A stretch of DNA of 64,000 nt from Elioraea sp. (GCF_022842375.1 NZ_JALHPR010000001.1:124001-188000); one strand, 5' to 3'. Shown: positions 9,467-18,239, counted from the first letter of the stretch. The notes: generated from the letters alone by a model not told the origin. A program made the numbers and translations.

Positions 9467-10132
9467 TCACTCGTCCGGCAGAACAGTCCTGATCTTGTCG
9501 GAGCTGACGGTGATCTCGCCCAGCCGAAGCTGGATCGTCCCGTCCGTCGCGCGCTCCGCCCCGGTGACGCGGCCATAGACCGTCGTCGTCGCCGTCGCCG
9601 TGCTCGAACCTGTCTGGCCGGTGACCGCGATGGTGTAGACGCCGTTCGGCATCGTGTTGCCGCTGTTGTCCTTGCCGTCCCAATAGAAGCCGTGGGTGCC
9701 GGCACCCGTCTCGCCGACGGCCGTGCGCACGACCCGGCCGGCTGCGTTGGAGATGGTGATCGCGCTCTCGGTCACGGGGGCGGAGAACGTATAGGTGCCA
9801 GCCGCCTCTCCATCCTGGAGCGGCGCCTTGTTGCCGTCGATCTCCACCGTCCGCCCGATCATCGGGGTCAGCGCCGTCAGCTGCGATGTGCTCTGCAGCT
9901 TGATCAGGTTCTCGAGGTTGCCGTTGGTCGCCAACTGCTGCTCGACCTGCGCGAACTGCACGAGCTGCTGCGTGAACTGGTTGGTGTCCAGCGGCGCGGT
10001 CGGGTCCTGGTTCTGTAGCTGCGTCGTCAGCAGCTTCAGGAAGTCCTGGAAATTGCTGGCGATCTGGTTGCTCGAGGTCTTCGCCACACCCTGGCGGTCG
10101 GCGGTCGAGAGCGTATTCGCGATCGTGGTCAT
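9467..10132 (-). CDS. flgD: FlgD, hook assembly scaffold (hook cap)
   Basis: A 221-residue FlgD. The N-terminal export and capping region contains NFQDFLKLLTTQLQNQDPTAPLD and the conserved TQQLVQFAQVEQQ. The C-terminal part is the usual tudor/FnIII-like fold (FYWDGKDNSGNTMPNGVYT is the FlgD Ig-like signature). FlgD caps the growing hook and is removed when the hook is finished. It lies 18 bp downstream of fliK, so the two are co-transcribed. A strong hairpin follows its stop. Confidence 0.94.
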   Translation of the reverse strand: MTTIANTLSTADRQGVAKTSSNQIASNFQDFLKLLTTQLQNQDPTAPLDTNQFTQQLVQFAQVEQQLATNGNLENLIKLQSTSQLTALTPMIGRTVEIDGNKAPLQDGEAAGTYTFSAPVTESAITISNAAGRVVRTAVGETGAGTHGFYWDGKDNSGNTMPNGVYTIAVTGQTGSSTATATTTVYGRVTGAERATDGTIQLRLGEITVSSDKIRTVLPDE

Positions 10133-10150
10133 GGCACCTGTCCTTCGGTC

Positions 10151-11980
10151 TCAGACGGCGAAATCGAGCGCGCCCGCGGCACGCTGGCGTGTGGGGGCAG
10201 CGGAGGTGATGGGGGCGGCGTCGGCCGCGAGCGATGACTGGCGTGCGCCGCGGCGGCCGCCGTCTCCCTGCTCGGATCGGCCGTTCTCCGGCCTGCCGTC
10301 ACGCTGCTGCTGGTCGTTCGGGGCGAGGTCGAAGCTGAGCGAGCGGCCTTCCGGGCCCACGCCTGCCTGGGCGAGGGCACGATCGAGCCCTGCCTGGTCG
10401 CGCAGGAGAAGCAGCAGGGTCTCCGGCCGCTCTGCCACGACCTGCACGGTCGCGCGCTGTTCGGCATCGCGTTGCACCGAGATGGCGACGCGGCCGAGCT
10501 CGACCGGGTCGAGCGTGATGGTGACGGATGACCCATCCGCACCCATGCCGCCGGCGAGGGTGACGACAACGGGCATGATCTGCTGCGCCGGCGGCGTCAA
10601 TGGCCCACGCTGCACCTGGCCTTGTGCAAGCGCCTGGGCGAATGGCGAATTGGGGGTGGAGAGGCCGGGGGCGGTTGCGGTGAGGCCCTGCGTCGTGACC
10701 GGAGACGAGGCCTGCGCCTGGGTCGCGGCCTGGTTCGCGGCCTGGTTCGAGGCCTGGTTCGAGGCTTGGTTCGAGGCCTGGGTGGGCGCATGCCGTGCCT
10801 CCGCCCTGGTCTCGGCCTTGGCCTCCAGCTTGGACGTTGCGGCAGCGTCGGCCGCTTCCTCGACCGTCTCCTCGATCGGGGCGAGGCTTTCGGGCTCTCC
10901 GGCCAGCGCGATGCTCGCCTGCGGCGCTGCCGGCGCATCATCGGCCGGTCCGGGCGATGTTCCGGGAACGGTCGTTGGCGTCGCCTCCGGCATCGCGTTC
11001 AGCGTCACCACGCCGGCTGCCGAGACGGCGCCCGTCAGGGTGGGCGCGGCGGGGCGGGTGGCGCGCGGCGCGGACCCTTGCGTGCCAGCCTGCACCGTGA
11101 CGGATGCGGCGGCAGGGTTCCGCGCGATCGTCTCCGCCGCTTGTGCGTCGGATCGCGCCGTCTCCGCTCCGGCTGTGGGAGGGGGTGCCGCGGCCCTGGT
11201 TCCCGGCGGCGGGGCCGTCGTGGGATCCTGTGGTGAGGCCGCCGCGGTGGCGGGCGGTTCCGGCTTGGTCGCATCCCCCGGTACAGCGGCAAGGGGCGAT
11301 TGCTGCGACGGATCGTTTTGCGATGGCGCCGATGCCGCGTCCCCCGGCATGGCTCCTGCGACCGGTGCTGTGCCAGATGCGGGCGCGGCTGCATCGCCAC
11401 GCGGCGCGCCTTGCGGCGGCGTGGCTGCTGGCGCGTGATCCGGCAGAGGGGCGGGAGCCAGTATGGGCGCTGCGTCGGGGTCCGCCATGCCAATCCCTGG
11501 CGGGTGCGGGGCCGTAGGGACGATCGGCGCGGCGGGTGCCTCGGCCACCCCGATCTCCGCCGGCACTGCCACAGCGCCGTCCGGCAGCAGCGCTGCGTCG
11601 ATGACGAGGCCATCGGCACCGAGATGGGAGGCGGGCTCGGGTGCGTCCGCTTCCTCCGCCATTGGGTTCGTGGCGTCGGGCGGCAGGGTGTCGATCATGG
11701 TAGGGGCCAGCGCCGTCGTCGTTTCGGCAGCGCCCGGCGCAGCCACCCCAGCGTCCTGCCCAACTGCGTCTGGCCCAACTGCGTCTCGCCCAACGGCCTC
11801 TTGCCCATCGGGCTCTGCCCCACGGGCTTCGGCTGGGCTGGCAGCATCGGTTCCGGCAGCGTCTGCCGCCAGCGCGGTGACGAGCGCGTTTGCAAAACCG
11901 CCCTCGCTACCCGCGCCAGGGGAGAGGGTGGGCGGTGCAGGCGATGGCCCCGAGCGTGGGGAGGGCGATGCGGTGATCAT
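10151..11980 (-). CDS. fliK: FliK, flagellar hook-length control protein
   Basis: A 609-residue protein from the ATG at 11980, which has GGAGG five to nine bases upstream; a frame extending to 12217 is rejected because its added part is arginine/cysteine-rich and covers a promoter region. The N-terminal 480 residues are low-complexity, rich in alanine, proline and threonine, as expected of the ruler part. They include a tract of NQAS/NQAA units (bases about 10710-10790) and a GxDAVGxDA repeat. The C-terminal ~110 residues are the conserved substrate-switch domain (VTITLDPVELGRVAISVQ, then LRDQAGLDRALAQAGV). FliK measures hook length and switches FlhB specificity. It is upstream of flgD on the same strand. 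Confidence 0.88.
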   Translation of the reverse strand: MITASPSPRSGPSPAPPTLSPGAGSEGGFANALVTALAADAAGTDAASPAEARGAEPDGQEAVGRDAVGPDAVGQDAGVAAPGAAETTTALAPTMIDTLPPDATNPMAEEADAPEPASHLGADGLVIDAALLPDGAVAVPAEIGVAEAPAAPIVPTAPHPPGIGMADPDAAPILAPAPLPDHAPAATPPQGAPRGDAAAPASGTAPVAGAMPGDAASAPSQNDPSQQSPLAAVPGDATKPEPPATAAASPQDPTTAPPPGTRAAAPPPTAGAETARSDAQAAETIARNPAAASVTVQAGTQGSAPRATRPAAPTLTGAVSAAGVVTLNAMPEATPTTVPGTSPGPADDAPAAPQASIALAGEPESLAPIEETVEEAADAAATSKLEAKAETRAEARHAPTQASNQASNQASNQAANQAATQAQASSPVTTQGLTATAPGLSTPNSPFAQALAQGQVQRGPLTPPAQQIMPVVVTLAGGMGADGSSVTITLDPVELGRVAISVQRDAEQRATVQVVAERPETLLLLLRDQAGLDRALAQAGVGPEGRSLSFDLAPNDQQQRDGRPENGRSEQGDGGRRGARQSSLAADAAPITSAAPTRQRAAGALDFAV

Positions 11981-11991
11981 GCCCCGGCCTC

Positions 11992-12007
11992 CGCAACTGT
12001 TGGGCCA
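11992..12007 (-). promoter_or_regulatory. Possible sigma-54 promoter for fliK
   Basis: On the minus strand TGGCCCAACAGTTGCG matches the -24/-12 consensus well (TGGC, then TTGC, GG and GC 10 nt apart). It would place +1 almost at the fliK ATG (11980), leaving no leader and excluding the GGAGG from the transcript. So either the mRNA is leaderless, or the match is fortuitous. Confidence 0.35.
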
Positions 12008-12062
12008 GAGAGACTTTTGTTTTGTATCATAGGGTTGGGATGCGGACGGCGCCGGCCCTGCC

Positions 12063-12167
12063 CGGCAAGTCCTGCCGTGGCGGGCAGTTCCTCCCCACTC
12101 GCATGCGCCTGTGCGCGCGCGGCAGAACCGACCCGGCAAAACATGCCGGGCGCGGCAGGACTTGCCG
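12063..12167. repeat. Three CGGCA-N5-TGCCG palindromes (candidate FlbD/ftr sites) upstream of flbT and fliK
   Basis: Copies are at 12063-12077 (spacer AGTCC), 12132-12150 (CCCGGCA-AAACA-TGCCGGG) and 12153-12167 (spacer GGACT). The first and third are exact reverse complements of each other over 15 bp. They sit about 95-185 bp upstream of the predicted flbT start point, the place expected for an enhancer-binding protein. Confidence 0.6.
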
Positions 12168-12228
12168 GGGGCCGCACACCGCTGCGTGGCGCGGCAGCCG
12201 ATCGCATGCCGGAACAAGCCGTTTGGCG

Positions 12229-12244
12229 CGGCATGTGGCTTGCT
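12229..12244 (+). promoter_or_regulatory. Sigma-54 promoter of flbT
   Basis: CGGCATGTGGCTTGCT has the -24 GG and -12 GC with 10-nt spacing and a complete TTGCT box; two positions of the -24 element differ from TGGCACG. The predicted +1 near 12255 leaves a leader of about 49 nt before the flbT ATG at 12304. Confidence 0.65.
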
Positions 12245-12303
12245 GGGTGTTCCGCGCGCGATGCGCCACAGCCGGGCGCCGCATGGAAACGAGGGTTGGC
12301 AGG

Positions 12304-12672
12304 ATGCCGCTGAAGGTCGTGCTGAAGCCTGGCGAGACGCTTGTCGTCAACGGCGCCGTCATCGGCTCCGGGGATCGTACCGCAACGATCTTCCTCCACA
12401 ACGAGGCGCAGTTCCTGCGCGGGCGCGAGATGCTGCGCGCCGAGGAGGCCGTGGGGCCTGAGCGTCGGCTCTACCACGCGATCCAGCTCGCCTATCTGGG
12501 ACAGGGCAGCGAGGACGCCGTGCATGCAGCACTGGCCGCGCTGCGCCACGCACGCCCGGAGTCACAGGACGACCTCGCCGCGATCGCCGAACTGCTCTCG
12601 CTTCGCCGTCACTACCAGGCGCTGCGCCGCTGCCGGATGCTGTTTCCGCGCGAGGCCGGCGCCGCCGCGTGA
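12304..12672 (+). CDS. flbT: FlbT, post-transcriptional regulator of flagellin synthesis
   Basis: A 122-residue FlbT, starting MPLKVVLKPGETLVVNGAVI, a sequence nearly invariant in the family. It continues with FLREREM-like FLRGREML and RRLYHAIQLAYLG. In Caulobacter FlbT binds the 5' leader of flagellin mRNA and promotes its decay until the hook is built, and it works with FlaF. Both flaF and two flagellin genes lie downstream here. I chose the ATG at 12304 rather than in-frame upstream codons, because homology begins exactly there and the sigma-54 promoter lies between. Confidence 0.92.
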   Translation: MPLKVVLKPGETLVVNGAVIGSGDRTATIFLHNEAQFLRGREMLRAEEAVGPERRLYHAIQLAYLGQGSEDAVHAALAALRHARPESQDDLAAIAELLSLRRHYQALRRCRMLFPREAGAAA

Positions 12673-12680
12673 CACGGCCG

Positions 12681-12717
12681 CCCGGCAGGCCCTGCCGGGA
12701 GTAGGGCATCCCTGCCG
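12681..12717. repeat. CGGCA-N5-TGCCG palindrome plus imperfect second copy upstream of flgE
   Basis: CCCGGCA-GGCCC-TGCCGGG (12681-12699) is a perfect 7-bp arm palindrome 8 bp after the flbT stop. An imperfect copy, GGGCA-TCCC-TGCCG, follows at 12704-12717. It may end flbT transcription, but its placement about 95-120 bp before the predicted flgE start also suits an FlbD enhancer. Confidence 0.55.
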
Positions 12718-12784
12718 GGCACCCCAACGCCCTGCGCACCCGGAAGCCCAGCCAAAACCGGCCTTTCTCCTCGCTTCCCCCTCC

Positions 12785-12800
12785 TGGCACGAACCCTGCT
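12785..12800 (+). promoter_or_regulatory. Sigma-54 promoter of the flgE-flgK-flgL operon
   Basis: TGGCACGAACCCTGCT has a perfect -24 box and a -12 box with one mismatch (CTGCT for TTGCW); GG and GC are 10 nt apart. Predicted +1 is near 12811, 84 nt before the flgE ATG. Confidence 0.75.
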
Positions 12801-12894
12801 GAGTGTTGGCCCGGCGCCCGGCCCCCGCGAGGGGGCAGGGCAGATTGGATCAACACCCAGGCGGCACTGTGCCGCGGGAGTTCGGAGAAAGACC

Positions 12895-15402
12895 ATGTCG
12901 CTCTTCGGTTCGATGACCACGGCGATCGGCGGGCTCACCGCGCAGTCGCGCGCGCTCGGCCATATCTCGGACAACGTCGCCAACAGCCAGACGATCGGCT
13001 TCAAGCGGATCGATACGAGCTTCGTGAGCTTCATCACCTCGTCGTCGCAGCGCCTGCACACGCCAGGCAGCGTGGTGGCGCGGCCCGACTTCACCCACAC
13101 CATCCAGGGCACGATCGAGCAGACCGAGAACAAGACCGCGCTTGCCGTCGCCGGCCAGGGGTTCTTCTCCGTCGCCTCTCCCTCGGGCGAGGTGAACGGG
13201 CTGCCGACCTTCGATCCGCGCCAGTTCTACACCCGCGCCGGTGACTTCGCGCTCGACCGCAACGGCTTCCTCGTGAACAGCGCCGGCTACTTCCTGCAGG
13301 GCTGGGGCGTCGACGCAAACACGCGCGACGTCGACCGCACCTCGGTGCAGCCGATCCGCGTGAGCCAGCTCGTCTCGAACCCCGTCGCCACCTCCGAGGT
13401 GACGATGGCGGCGAACCTGCCCGCGAACCCGCCCGAGGGGCGCAACAACTTCTCCTCCTCGGTCGCGATCTACGACGCGATCGGCGAGCAGCGCACGCTC
13501 GAGCTCGAGTGGACGCGCGCGGGCTCGAACAACTGGCGCCTCGACGTGGTCGCACCAGGCTCGACGCTCGACCCCGTCGGCGGCGGCAGCTCCATCCCCG
13601 GCTTCGACGACCAGGCGATGTCGAGCTTCAACGTGCAGAATACCGTCCAGCCCGTGCAGCAGCAGGATGACGTGGAGATCCCTGCCACCATCACCAACGG
13701 CCAGTTCTTCCAGGTGACGATCAACGGCATCGTCATCAGCTACACCGCCAACGCCACCGACACCTCGACGACCGTGCGCAACCAGCTGATCAGCCGCATC
13801 AACACCGACGCGGCGACGCTCGGCGTGAACGCCACTGCGCAGGCAGCCGACACGCTGCGCCTGAACGCCACCAGCACGGGAACACCCTACACCCTCGCCA
13901 CCACGGCCAACCTCACGGCGAGCTCTGTGCAGGCGAACGTGACGCCGCAGTTCCAGACCGACAGCTTCACCTTCACCGGCACGGTCGGCGAAGTGGGCGA
14001 TGCCTTCACCATCAGCCTCGACGGCGTCACGGGCGGCTTCCCCGCCACCAAGAACTGGACCTACACGACGACCGGCACCGAGGGCTCGATGAACTCGGTG
14101 GTCAACGGGCTCGCCGCGTTGATCAACGCCGACAGCGAGAGCCCCGCGATCGCCACCGTCTCGGGCTCGATCCTGACGCTCGTCGCCAAGCGCGGCGTGC
14201 CGATTCCAGGCTGGAACGTGGCGGGTGCGGAGAGCAACGTCACGATCGGCGCCGTGGTCGCCGGCACCGACTATTCCGTCACGGTGAACGGCAACCAGTA
14301 CACCTACACCGCCGGTGGCGCCGACACCGCCAACGACATCCGCGATGCGCTGATCGGGCAGATCAACACCGCGCTGAACCCGAACCCCGCCTCGATCGTC
14401 GACGCCGATACGCTGACGGTGACGGCGGGCGCGCCGAACTCGGTCATCGCGGGTGCGACCAACGTGACGGCGACGCTGAACGGATCGGCGATCGACATCG
14501 ACATCGGCGCGGCCGTGCCAGGAAACGTCTACGCCGTGACCGTGAACGGCGAAGTCTACACCTACACGGCCGGTGGCGCCGACACGCAGGCGACGATCCG
14601 CGACCAGCTGATCACGCAGTTCAACGCCAGCCCGCCGGGGCCGGCGCGCATCACAGGTGCCGGCACGTTCGAGATCGTTCCGGGAACCGGCAACCCCCTC
14701 GACATCCAGGTTGCCGGCAACGTGACGGCGACGACCGGCGGCACGCGCACGGCCAACGGCAACATCCCGCCGCATATCCAGGTGAGCTTCGGCGCAGCGG
14801 GTGATCCGACCCGGGCCGGCACGATCACCTCGCTGTCCGGTGCGAATGTTGCCGGCGGCACCGCGACAGTTCCGGCGAACCAGCTGACCGGCGACCGCGC
14901 CTATGTCGATGTCGAGCTGAACTACGGCTCCGGCCCGCAGACGGTGCGCCTCTTCCTCGGCAGCTTCGGGCTGGCCGACGGTGTCACGCAGTTTGCCGGC
15001 GCCGACTATGCGGTGCGCAGCCTCGAGCAGAACGGCGTGCCGCAGGGCAGCTTCTCCTCGCTCGCGATCCGCGAGAACGGCGACGTCGCCATCAACTACG
15101 ACAATGGCCAGAGCCGCGTCATCAACCGCATCCCGGTGGTGACGTTCAACGAGGCCGACAAGCTCGAGCGCGTCGACGGGCAGGGCTTCATGCGCACGAC
15201 GGAGAGCGGCGAGGCGCGCGTTCTCGACCCCTCGCGCGATGGTGCCGGCAAGCTCGTGATCGGCTCGATCGAGCGGTCGAACGTCGACATGGCGGCAGAG
15301 TTCTCGAAGCTCATCATCGCCCAGCGCGCCTACACGGCAAACACCCGCATCGTCTCGGCCTCGGACGAGATGCTGCAGGATACGCTGAACATGAAGCGCT
15401 GA
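12895..15402 (+). CDS. flgE: FlgE, flagellar hook protein with expanded repeat-containing middle
   Basis: An 835-residue hook protein, about twice the length of enterobacterial FlgE. The N-terminal rod/hook motif (residues 1-45, NVANSQTIGFKRIDTSF) and the C-terminal helix (790-835, SNVDMAAEFSKLIIAQRAYT) are classic and form the D0 core. Residues about 265-620 hold three to four copies of a roughly 80-residue module. Each has a strand pair ending in 'VTVNGxxYTYTAGGADT' followed by a helix (IRDALIGQIN, IRDQLITQFN, VRNQLISRIN). The two best copies are at 451-530 and 537-618. These should form outer D2/D3-type domains on the hook surface. A GGAG motif precedes the ATG at 12895. Confidence 0.93.
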   Translation: MSLFGSMTTAIGGLTAQSRALGHISDNVANSQTIGFKRIDTSFVSFITSSSQRLHTPGSVVARPDFTHTIQGTIEQTENKTALAVAGQGFFSVASPSGEVNGLPTFDPRQFYTRAGDFALDRNGFLVNSAGYFLQGWGVDANTRDVDRTSVQPIRVSQLVSNPVATSEVTMAANLPANPPEGRNNFSSSVAIYDAIGEQRTLELEWTRAGSNNWRLDVVAPGSTLDPVGGGSSIPGFDDQAMSSFNVQNTVQPVQQQDDVEIPATITNGQFFQVTINGIVISYTANATDTSTTVRNQLISRINTDAATLGVNATAQAADTLRLNATSTGTPYTLATTANLTASSVQANVTPQFQTDSFTFTGTVGEVGDAFTISLDGVTGGFPATKNWTYTTTGTEGSMNSVVNGLAALINADSESPAIATVSGSILTLVAKRGVPIPGWNVAGAESNVTIGAVVAGTDYSVTVNGNQYTYTAGGADTANDIRDALIGQINTALNPNPASIVDADTLTVTAGAPNSVIAGATNVTATLNGSAIDIDIGAAVPGNVYAVTVNGEVYTYTAGGADTQATIRDQLITQFNASPPGPARITGAGTFEIVPGTGNPLDIQVAGNVTATTGGTRTANGNIPPHIQVSFGAAGDPTRAGTITSLSGANVAGGTATVPANQLTGDRAYVDVELNYGSGPQTVRLFLGSFGLADGVTQFAGADYAVRSLEQNGVPQGSFSSLAIRENGDVAINYDNGQSRVINRIPVVTFNEADKLERVDGQGFMRTTESGEARVLDPSRDGAGKLVIGSIERSNVDMAAEFSKLIIAQRAYTANTRIVSASDEMLQDTLNMKR

Positions 15403-15431
15403 CCGGCAGGCGTTAGGGGCAGGAGGCACCC

Positions 15432-17015
15432 GTGTCACTCGACGGCGCAATCGGCATCTCGACATCGGGCCTGCGTGCGATCTCGGCACAACTGCGCACG
15501 GTCTCGAACAATGTCAGCAATGCCGAGGTTCCGGGCTATACCCGCAAGGTGGTGCCGACGCGGTCTGTCACAGCAGACGGCATCGGCATCGGCGTCGGCA
15601 TCGAGCAGGTCCAGCGCGTCACCGACACGGCGCTGCAGCGCGCCGTCTGGGCACGCGAGGCGACCTTCGCGGCGGCGCAGACGCGCACCGACATCCTCGC
15701 CCCGATCGAGAGCCTGCACGGGCGCCCGGAGGACGGGTCGAGCCTTGCCGGCCTGCTTGGCCGTGTGCAGGAGAGCTTCGTCTCGCTGACGGCGGACCCG
15801 ACCTCGGCGAGCCTGCATGTCGAGGTGGTGCAGAACGCCGAGACGCTGGCCGCGCGGATCAACGAGATGGCCAGTGCCGTCACCTCGGCGCGGAACCGAT
15901 CGCAGGACCTGCTCGCCGCGGGCGTCGGCGAGGCGAACCGCCTGCTCTCGGAGGCGGGCGTGCTGTCGCGCGAGATCATGCGGCTCCGGAACGAGGTGCA
16001 GGGCACGGCGGAGCTCGAGGACAAGCGCGATGCGATCATCGGCCAGCTTTCGACAATGATCGATATCCGTGTCGTGCTGAAGGAGAACGGCGAGATGCTC
16101 GCCTTCAGCCGCGGTGGATTGTCCATTCCCTTGCGTGGCGATGCCTTCTCCACCACCGGCGCTGAACTCGGCCCGGGCTCGTTCTACGGCCCCGCCGGCG
16201 GCTCGACGCCGGGCGTCTTTCTCATCGATCCCTCGCGGCCGGAGCAGCCCTTCGACATGACGCGCGGCCAGTTCGGCGGCGAGCTTGGCGCGCTGCTCTC
16301 GCTGCGCGACGAGACGCTGCCGCGCTTCACAGCGGAGCTTGACGAATTCGCCCAGAAGCTCGCCCGCCGCTTCGACCAGCAGGGGCTCCGCCTCTTCACC
16401 GATGCCTCGGGCAACGTGCCGCAGGAAGGCGGCGCGGTGCCGCAGTCGCGCTATGTCGGCTTCTCCACCGAGATCCGCGTGTTCCAGCACGTGCAGAACA
16501 ACCCGCGCCTGGTGCGCGACGGCACCCATGCGATCCCGGCCGGCATCCCTGATTTCCCCGCCACGCGCGAGGTGCAGCCGCCCTATGGCGATCCGTTCAC
16601 GCCGAACCCATTGGGCGGGCCCGAGGCGTTCACCGGGCTCGTCCAGCGCATCATCGACTATACATTCGGCGCCAATATCGGCCTCGGCCGCCCGCACGAC
16701 CCTGCCTTCCTCGCCAACGGGCTTGGGCCAAACGGCACCATCTCCTCGCCGATCCCGGCAACCGGCACGCTCTCGAGCTATGCCACCTCGCTCGTCTCGA
16801 CGCAGACGGCGGAGCACAACGCGGCAAAGGCGACGGCCGAGAGCGAGCGTTCGACGCGCGACCTGCTCGCCAACCGCTATGCCGATGTCGTCGGCGTCAA
16901 TCTCGACACCGAAATGGCGCTGCTCGTGCAGCTCCAGAACGCCTACCAGGCGAACGCACGCGTGCTCACCACCGTCCAGGCGGTGTGGGATGCGCTGCTC
17001 AACAGCGTGCGCTGA
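15432..17015 (+). CDS. flgK: FlgK, hook-filament junction protein 1
   Basis: A 527-residue FlgK. The N-terminus (IGISTSGLRAISAQLRTVSNN, then NVSNAEVPGYTRK) has the rod/hook motif with the FlgK-type NAxxPGYxR. The C-terminus (VNLDTEMALLVQLQNAYQANARVL) is the paired terminal helix. Between them lies a helical region (about 90-200) and a variable domain. FlgK and FlgL join hook to filament. It starts 29 bp after flgE, preceded by AGGAGGC, and flgL follows 14 bp later, so the three form one operon from the flgE promoter. Confidence 0.94.
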   Translation: MSLDGAIGISTSGLRAISAQLRTVSNNVSNAEVPGYTRKVVPTRSVTADGIGIGVGIEQVQRVTDTALQRAVWAREATFAAAQTRTDILAPIESLHGRPEDGSSLAGLLGRVQESFVSLTADPTSASLHVEVVQNAETLAARINEMASAVTSARNRSQDLLAAGVGEANRLLSEAGVLSREIMRLRNEVQGTAELEDKRDAIIGQLSTMIDIRVVLKENGEMLAFSRGGLSIPLRGDAFSTTGAELGPGSFYGPAGGSTPGVFLIDPSRPEQPFDMTRGQFGGELGALLSLRDETLPRFTAELDEFAQKLARRFDQQGLRLFTDASGNVPQEGGAVPQSRYVGFSTEIRVFQHVQNNPRLVRDGTHAIPAGIPDFPATREVQPPYGDPFTPNPLGGPEAFTGLVQRIIDYTFGANIGLGRPHDPAFLANGLGPNGTISSPIPATGTLSSYATSLVSTQTAEHNAAKATAESERSTRDLLANRYADVVGVNLDTEMALLVQLQNAYQANARVLTTVQAVWDALLNSVR

Positions 17016-17029
17016 GAGGGAACGAGGCC

Positions 17030-18175
17030 ATGACGCAGTCGATCTCGAGCTACGGCACGATCGGGCGGACACTGACATCCGCCCTCCAGGTGCGCGACAG
17101 GCTCGACCTGCTCACCCGCCAGGCTTCGTCGGGCCGTGTGTCGGAGACCTATGGCGGTCTTGCCCCAGGCGCATCGGTGTCGATCTCGCTGCGGGCGGAG
17201 GTGAGCCGGCGCGAGACCTACACCCAGGCGATCGGCATGGCGGAGCTTCGCCTGAAGGTCATGCAGCCGGCACTCGGGCGGATCGGCGAGCTTGCGTCGG
17301 AGATGGCGAGCAAGGCGCTGTCGGCCGTTACGCAGGGCCGCGTCTCGGTCGAGGTGGTTGCGGAGCAGGCCCGGGCGGCGCTGAGGGAAATTACTGTGCT
17401 GCTGAATACGCAGGCCGGCGACGAATACGTGTTCGCCGGGACCGACAGCACGCGGGCGCCGATCCCGAACCCGAACAACATCCTCCAGTCGGGTTATTTC
17501 ACGCAGACCCAGGCAGCGGTGCAGCAATTCGCACTCCCCTGGGACGACGACGCCGATCCGCTGACGCCGGACGTGCCGCGCAGCGCCAGCCAGGTGCTGG
17601 CCGATACGCTGCCGATCGCCGCGTCCGACGCTGCCGGCACCACGCCGTTCTCGACCTTCCTCTCCACCACGTCGCCGGCCGGCGGGCTTGGCGAGCCGCG
17701 GACCTGGATCGCTGCCGATGACGGCCAGCGCATCACCTACGGGCTGCGTGCAAACGAGAATGGTGCCACCGTGTCGCGCACCGAGCCGCCGAGCACGGGG
17801 AGCTTCATCCGCGATATCATGCGGGGGCTCTCGATGCTCGGCTCGCTGAGCGAGGGCATCCGCGACCGCGACCAGACCGACATCGCGGGCGATGCCTTCA
17901 ACGAGCTGCTCACCGGCATCGCCGGCACGCTCCAGTCGGCGCACAAGACGCTGGAGGAGGAGCGCGGCACGCTCGGCGTGTCCGAGCAACGGCTCGCCGC
18001 GCTGAAGGAGCGGCATGCCGACGTGACCGTGGTGCTGCGGACGCAGATCAGCGCCGTCGAAGATGTCGACATCGCCGAGGTGTCGGCGAGGCTGCAGCTG
18101 CTGCAGACGCAACTCGAGATGAGCTATCGCCTGATCGGCAATCTCCGAGACATGAGTCTCGCGCGATATCTCTGA
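17030..18175 (+). CDS. flgL: FlgL, hook-filament junction protein 3 (flagellin-like)
   Basis: A 381-residue FlgL. The N-terminal flagellin-like helix includes LLTRQASSGRVSETYGGL, where flagellins have a nearby NxxSSGxR pattern. The signature NTQAGDEYVFAGTDS lies near residue 125. The C-terminal helix (QISAVEDVDIAEVSARLQLLQTQLEMSYRLIG) is typical. The ATG at 17030 is chosen because the family consensus begins there; an upstream in-frame ATG at 16985 lies inside flgK. A strong hairpin follows the stop. Confidence 0.92.
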   Translation: MTQSISSYGTIGRTLTSALQVRDRLDLLTRQASSGRVSETYGGLAPGASVSISLRAEVSRRETYTQAIGMAELRLKVMQPALGRIGELASEMASKALSAVTQGRVSVEVVAEQARAALREITVLLNTQAGDEYVFAGTDSTRAPIPNPNNILQSGYFTQTQAAVQQFALPWDDDADPLTPDVPRSASQVLADTLPIAASDAAGTTPFSTFLSTTSPAGGLGEPRTWIAADDGQRITYGLRANENGATVSRTEPPSTGSFIRDIMRGLSMLGSLSEGIRDRDQTDIAGDAFNELLTGIAGTLQSAHKTLEEERGTLGVSEQRLAALKERHADVTVVLRTQISAVEDVDIAEVSARLQLLQTQLEMSYRLIGNLRDMSLARYL

Positions 18176-18181
18176 TCCATT

Positions 18182-18203
18182 CCTGCCGCCATACGGCGGC
18201 AGG
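18182..18203 (+). terminator. Hairpin after flgL
   Basis: CCTGCCGCC-ATAC-GGCGGCAGG is a perfect 9-bp stem with a 4-nt loop, 7 bp after the flgL stop, followed by ATCTT. It probably ends the flgE-flgK-flgL transcript. Confidence 0.7.
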
Positions 18204-18239
18204 ATCTTCCGCCCGGAAAACTCGATCGGCGAAACCTGC

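Larger units (their letters stand above)
11981..12303. promoter_or_regulatory. Divergent fliK/flbT regulatory region
   Basis: These 323 bp separate divergent fliK and flbT and hold no convincing gene. They contain three CGGCA-N5-TGCCG palindromes, one clear sigma-54 promoter towards flbT and one possible sigma-54 promoter towards fliK. The longer frames that cross it are arginine/cysteine-rich shadows. Confidence 0.6.

Noticed and set aside
10710-10790. Repeat tract considered as a CRISPR-like array
   Set aside because: The units are short, in frame, and lie inside fliK coding for NQAS repeats; no spacers.
12132-12167. Palindromes read as ordinary terminators
   Set aside because: They lie between divergent starts, where no transcript should end, and lack T-runs; a regulator-site reading fits better there.
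12850-15489. 879-codon open frame on the minus strand
   Set aside because: Antisense to flgE; no recognisable domains.
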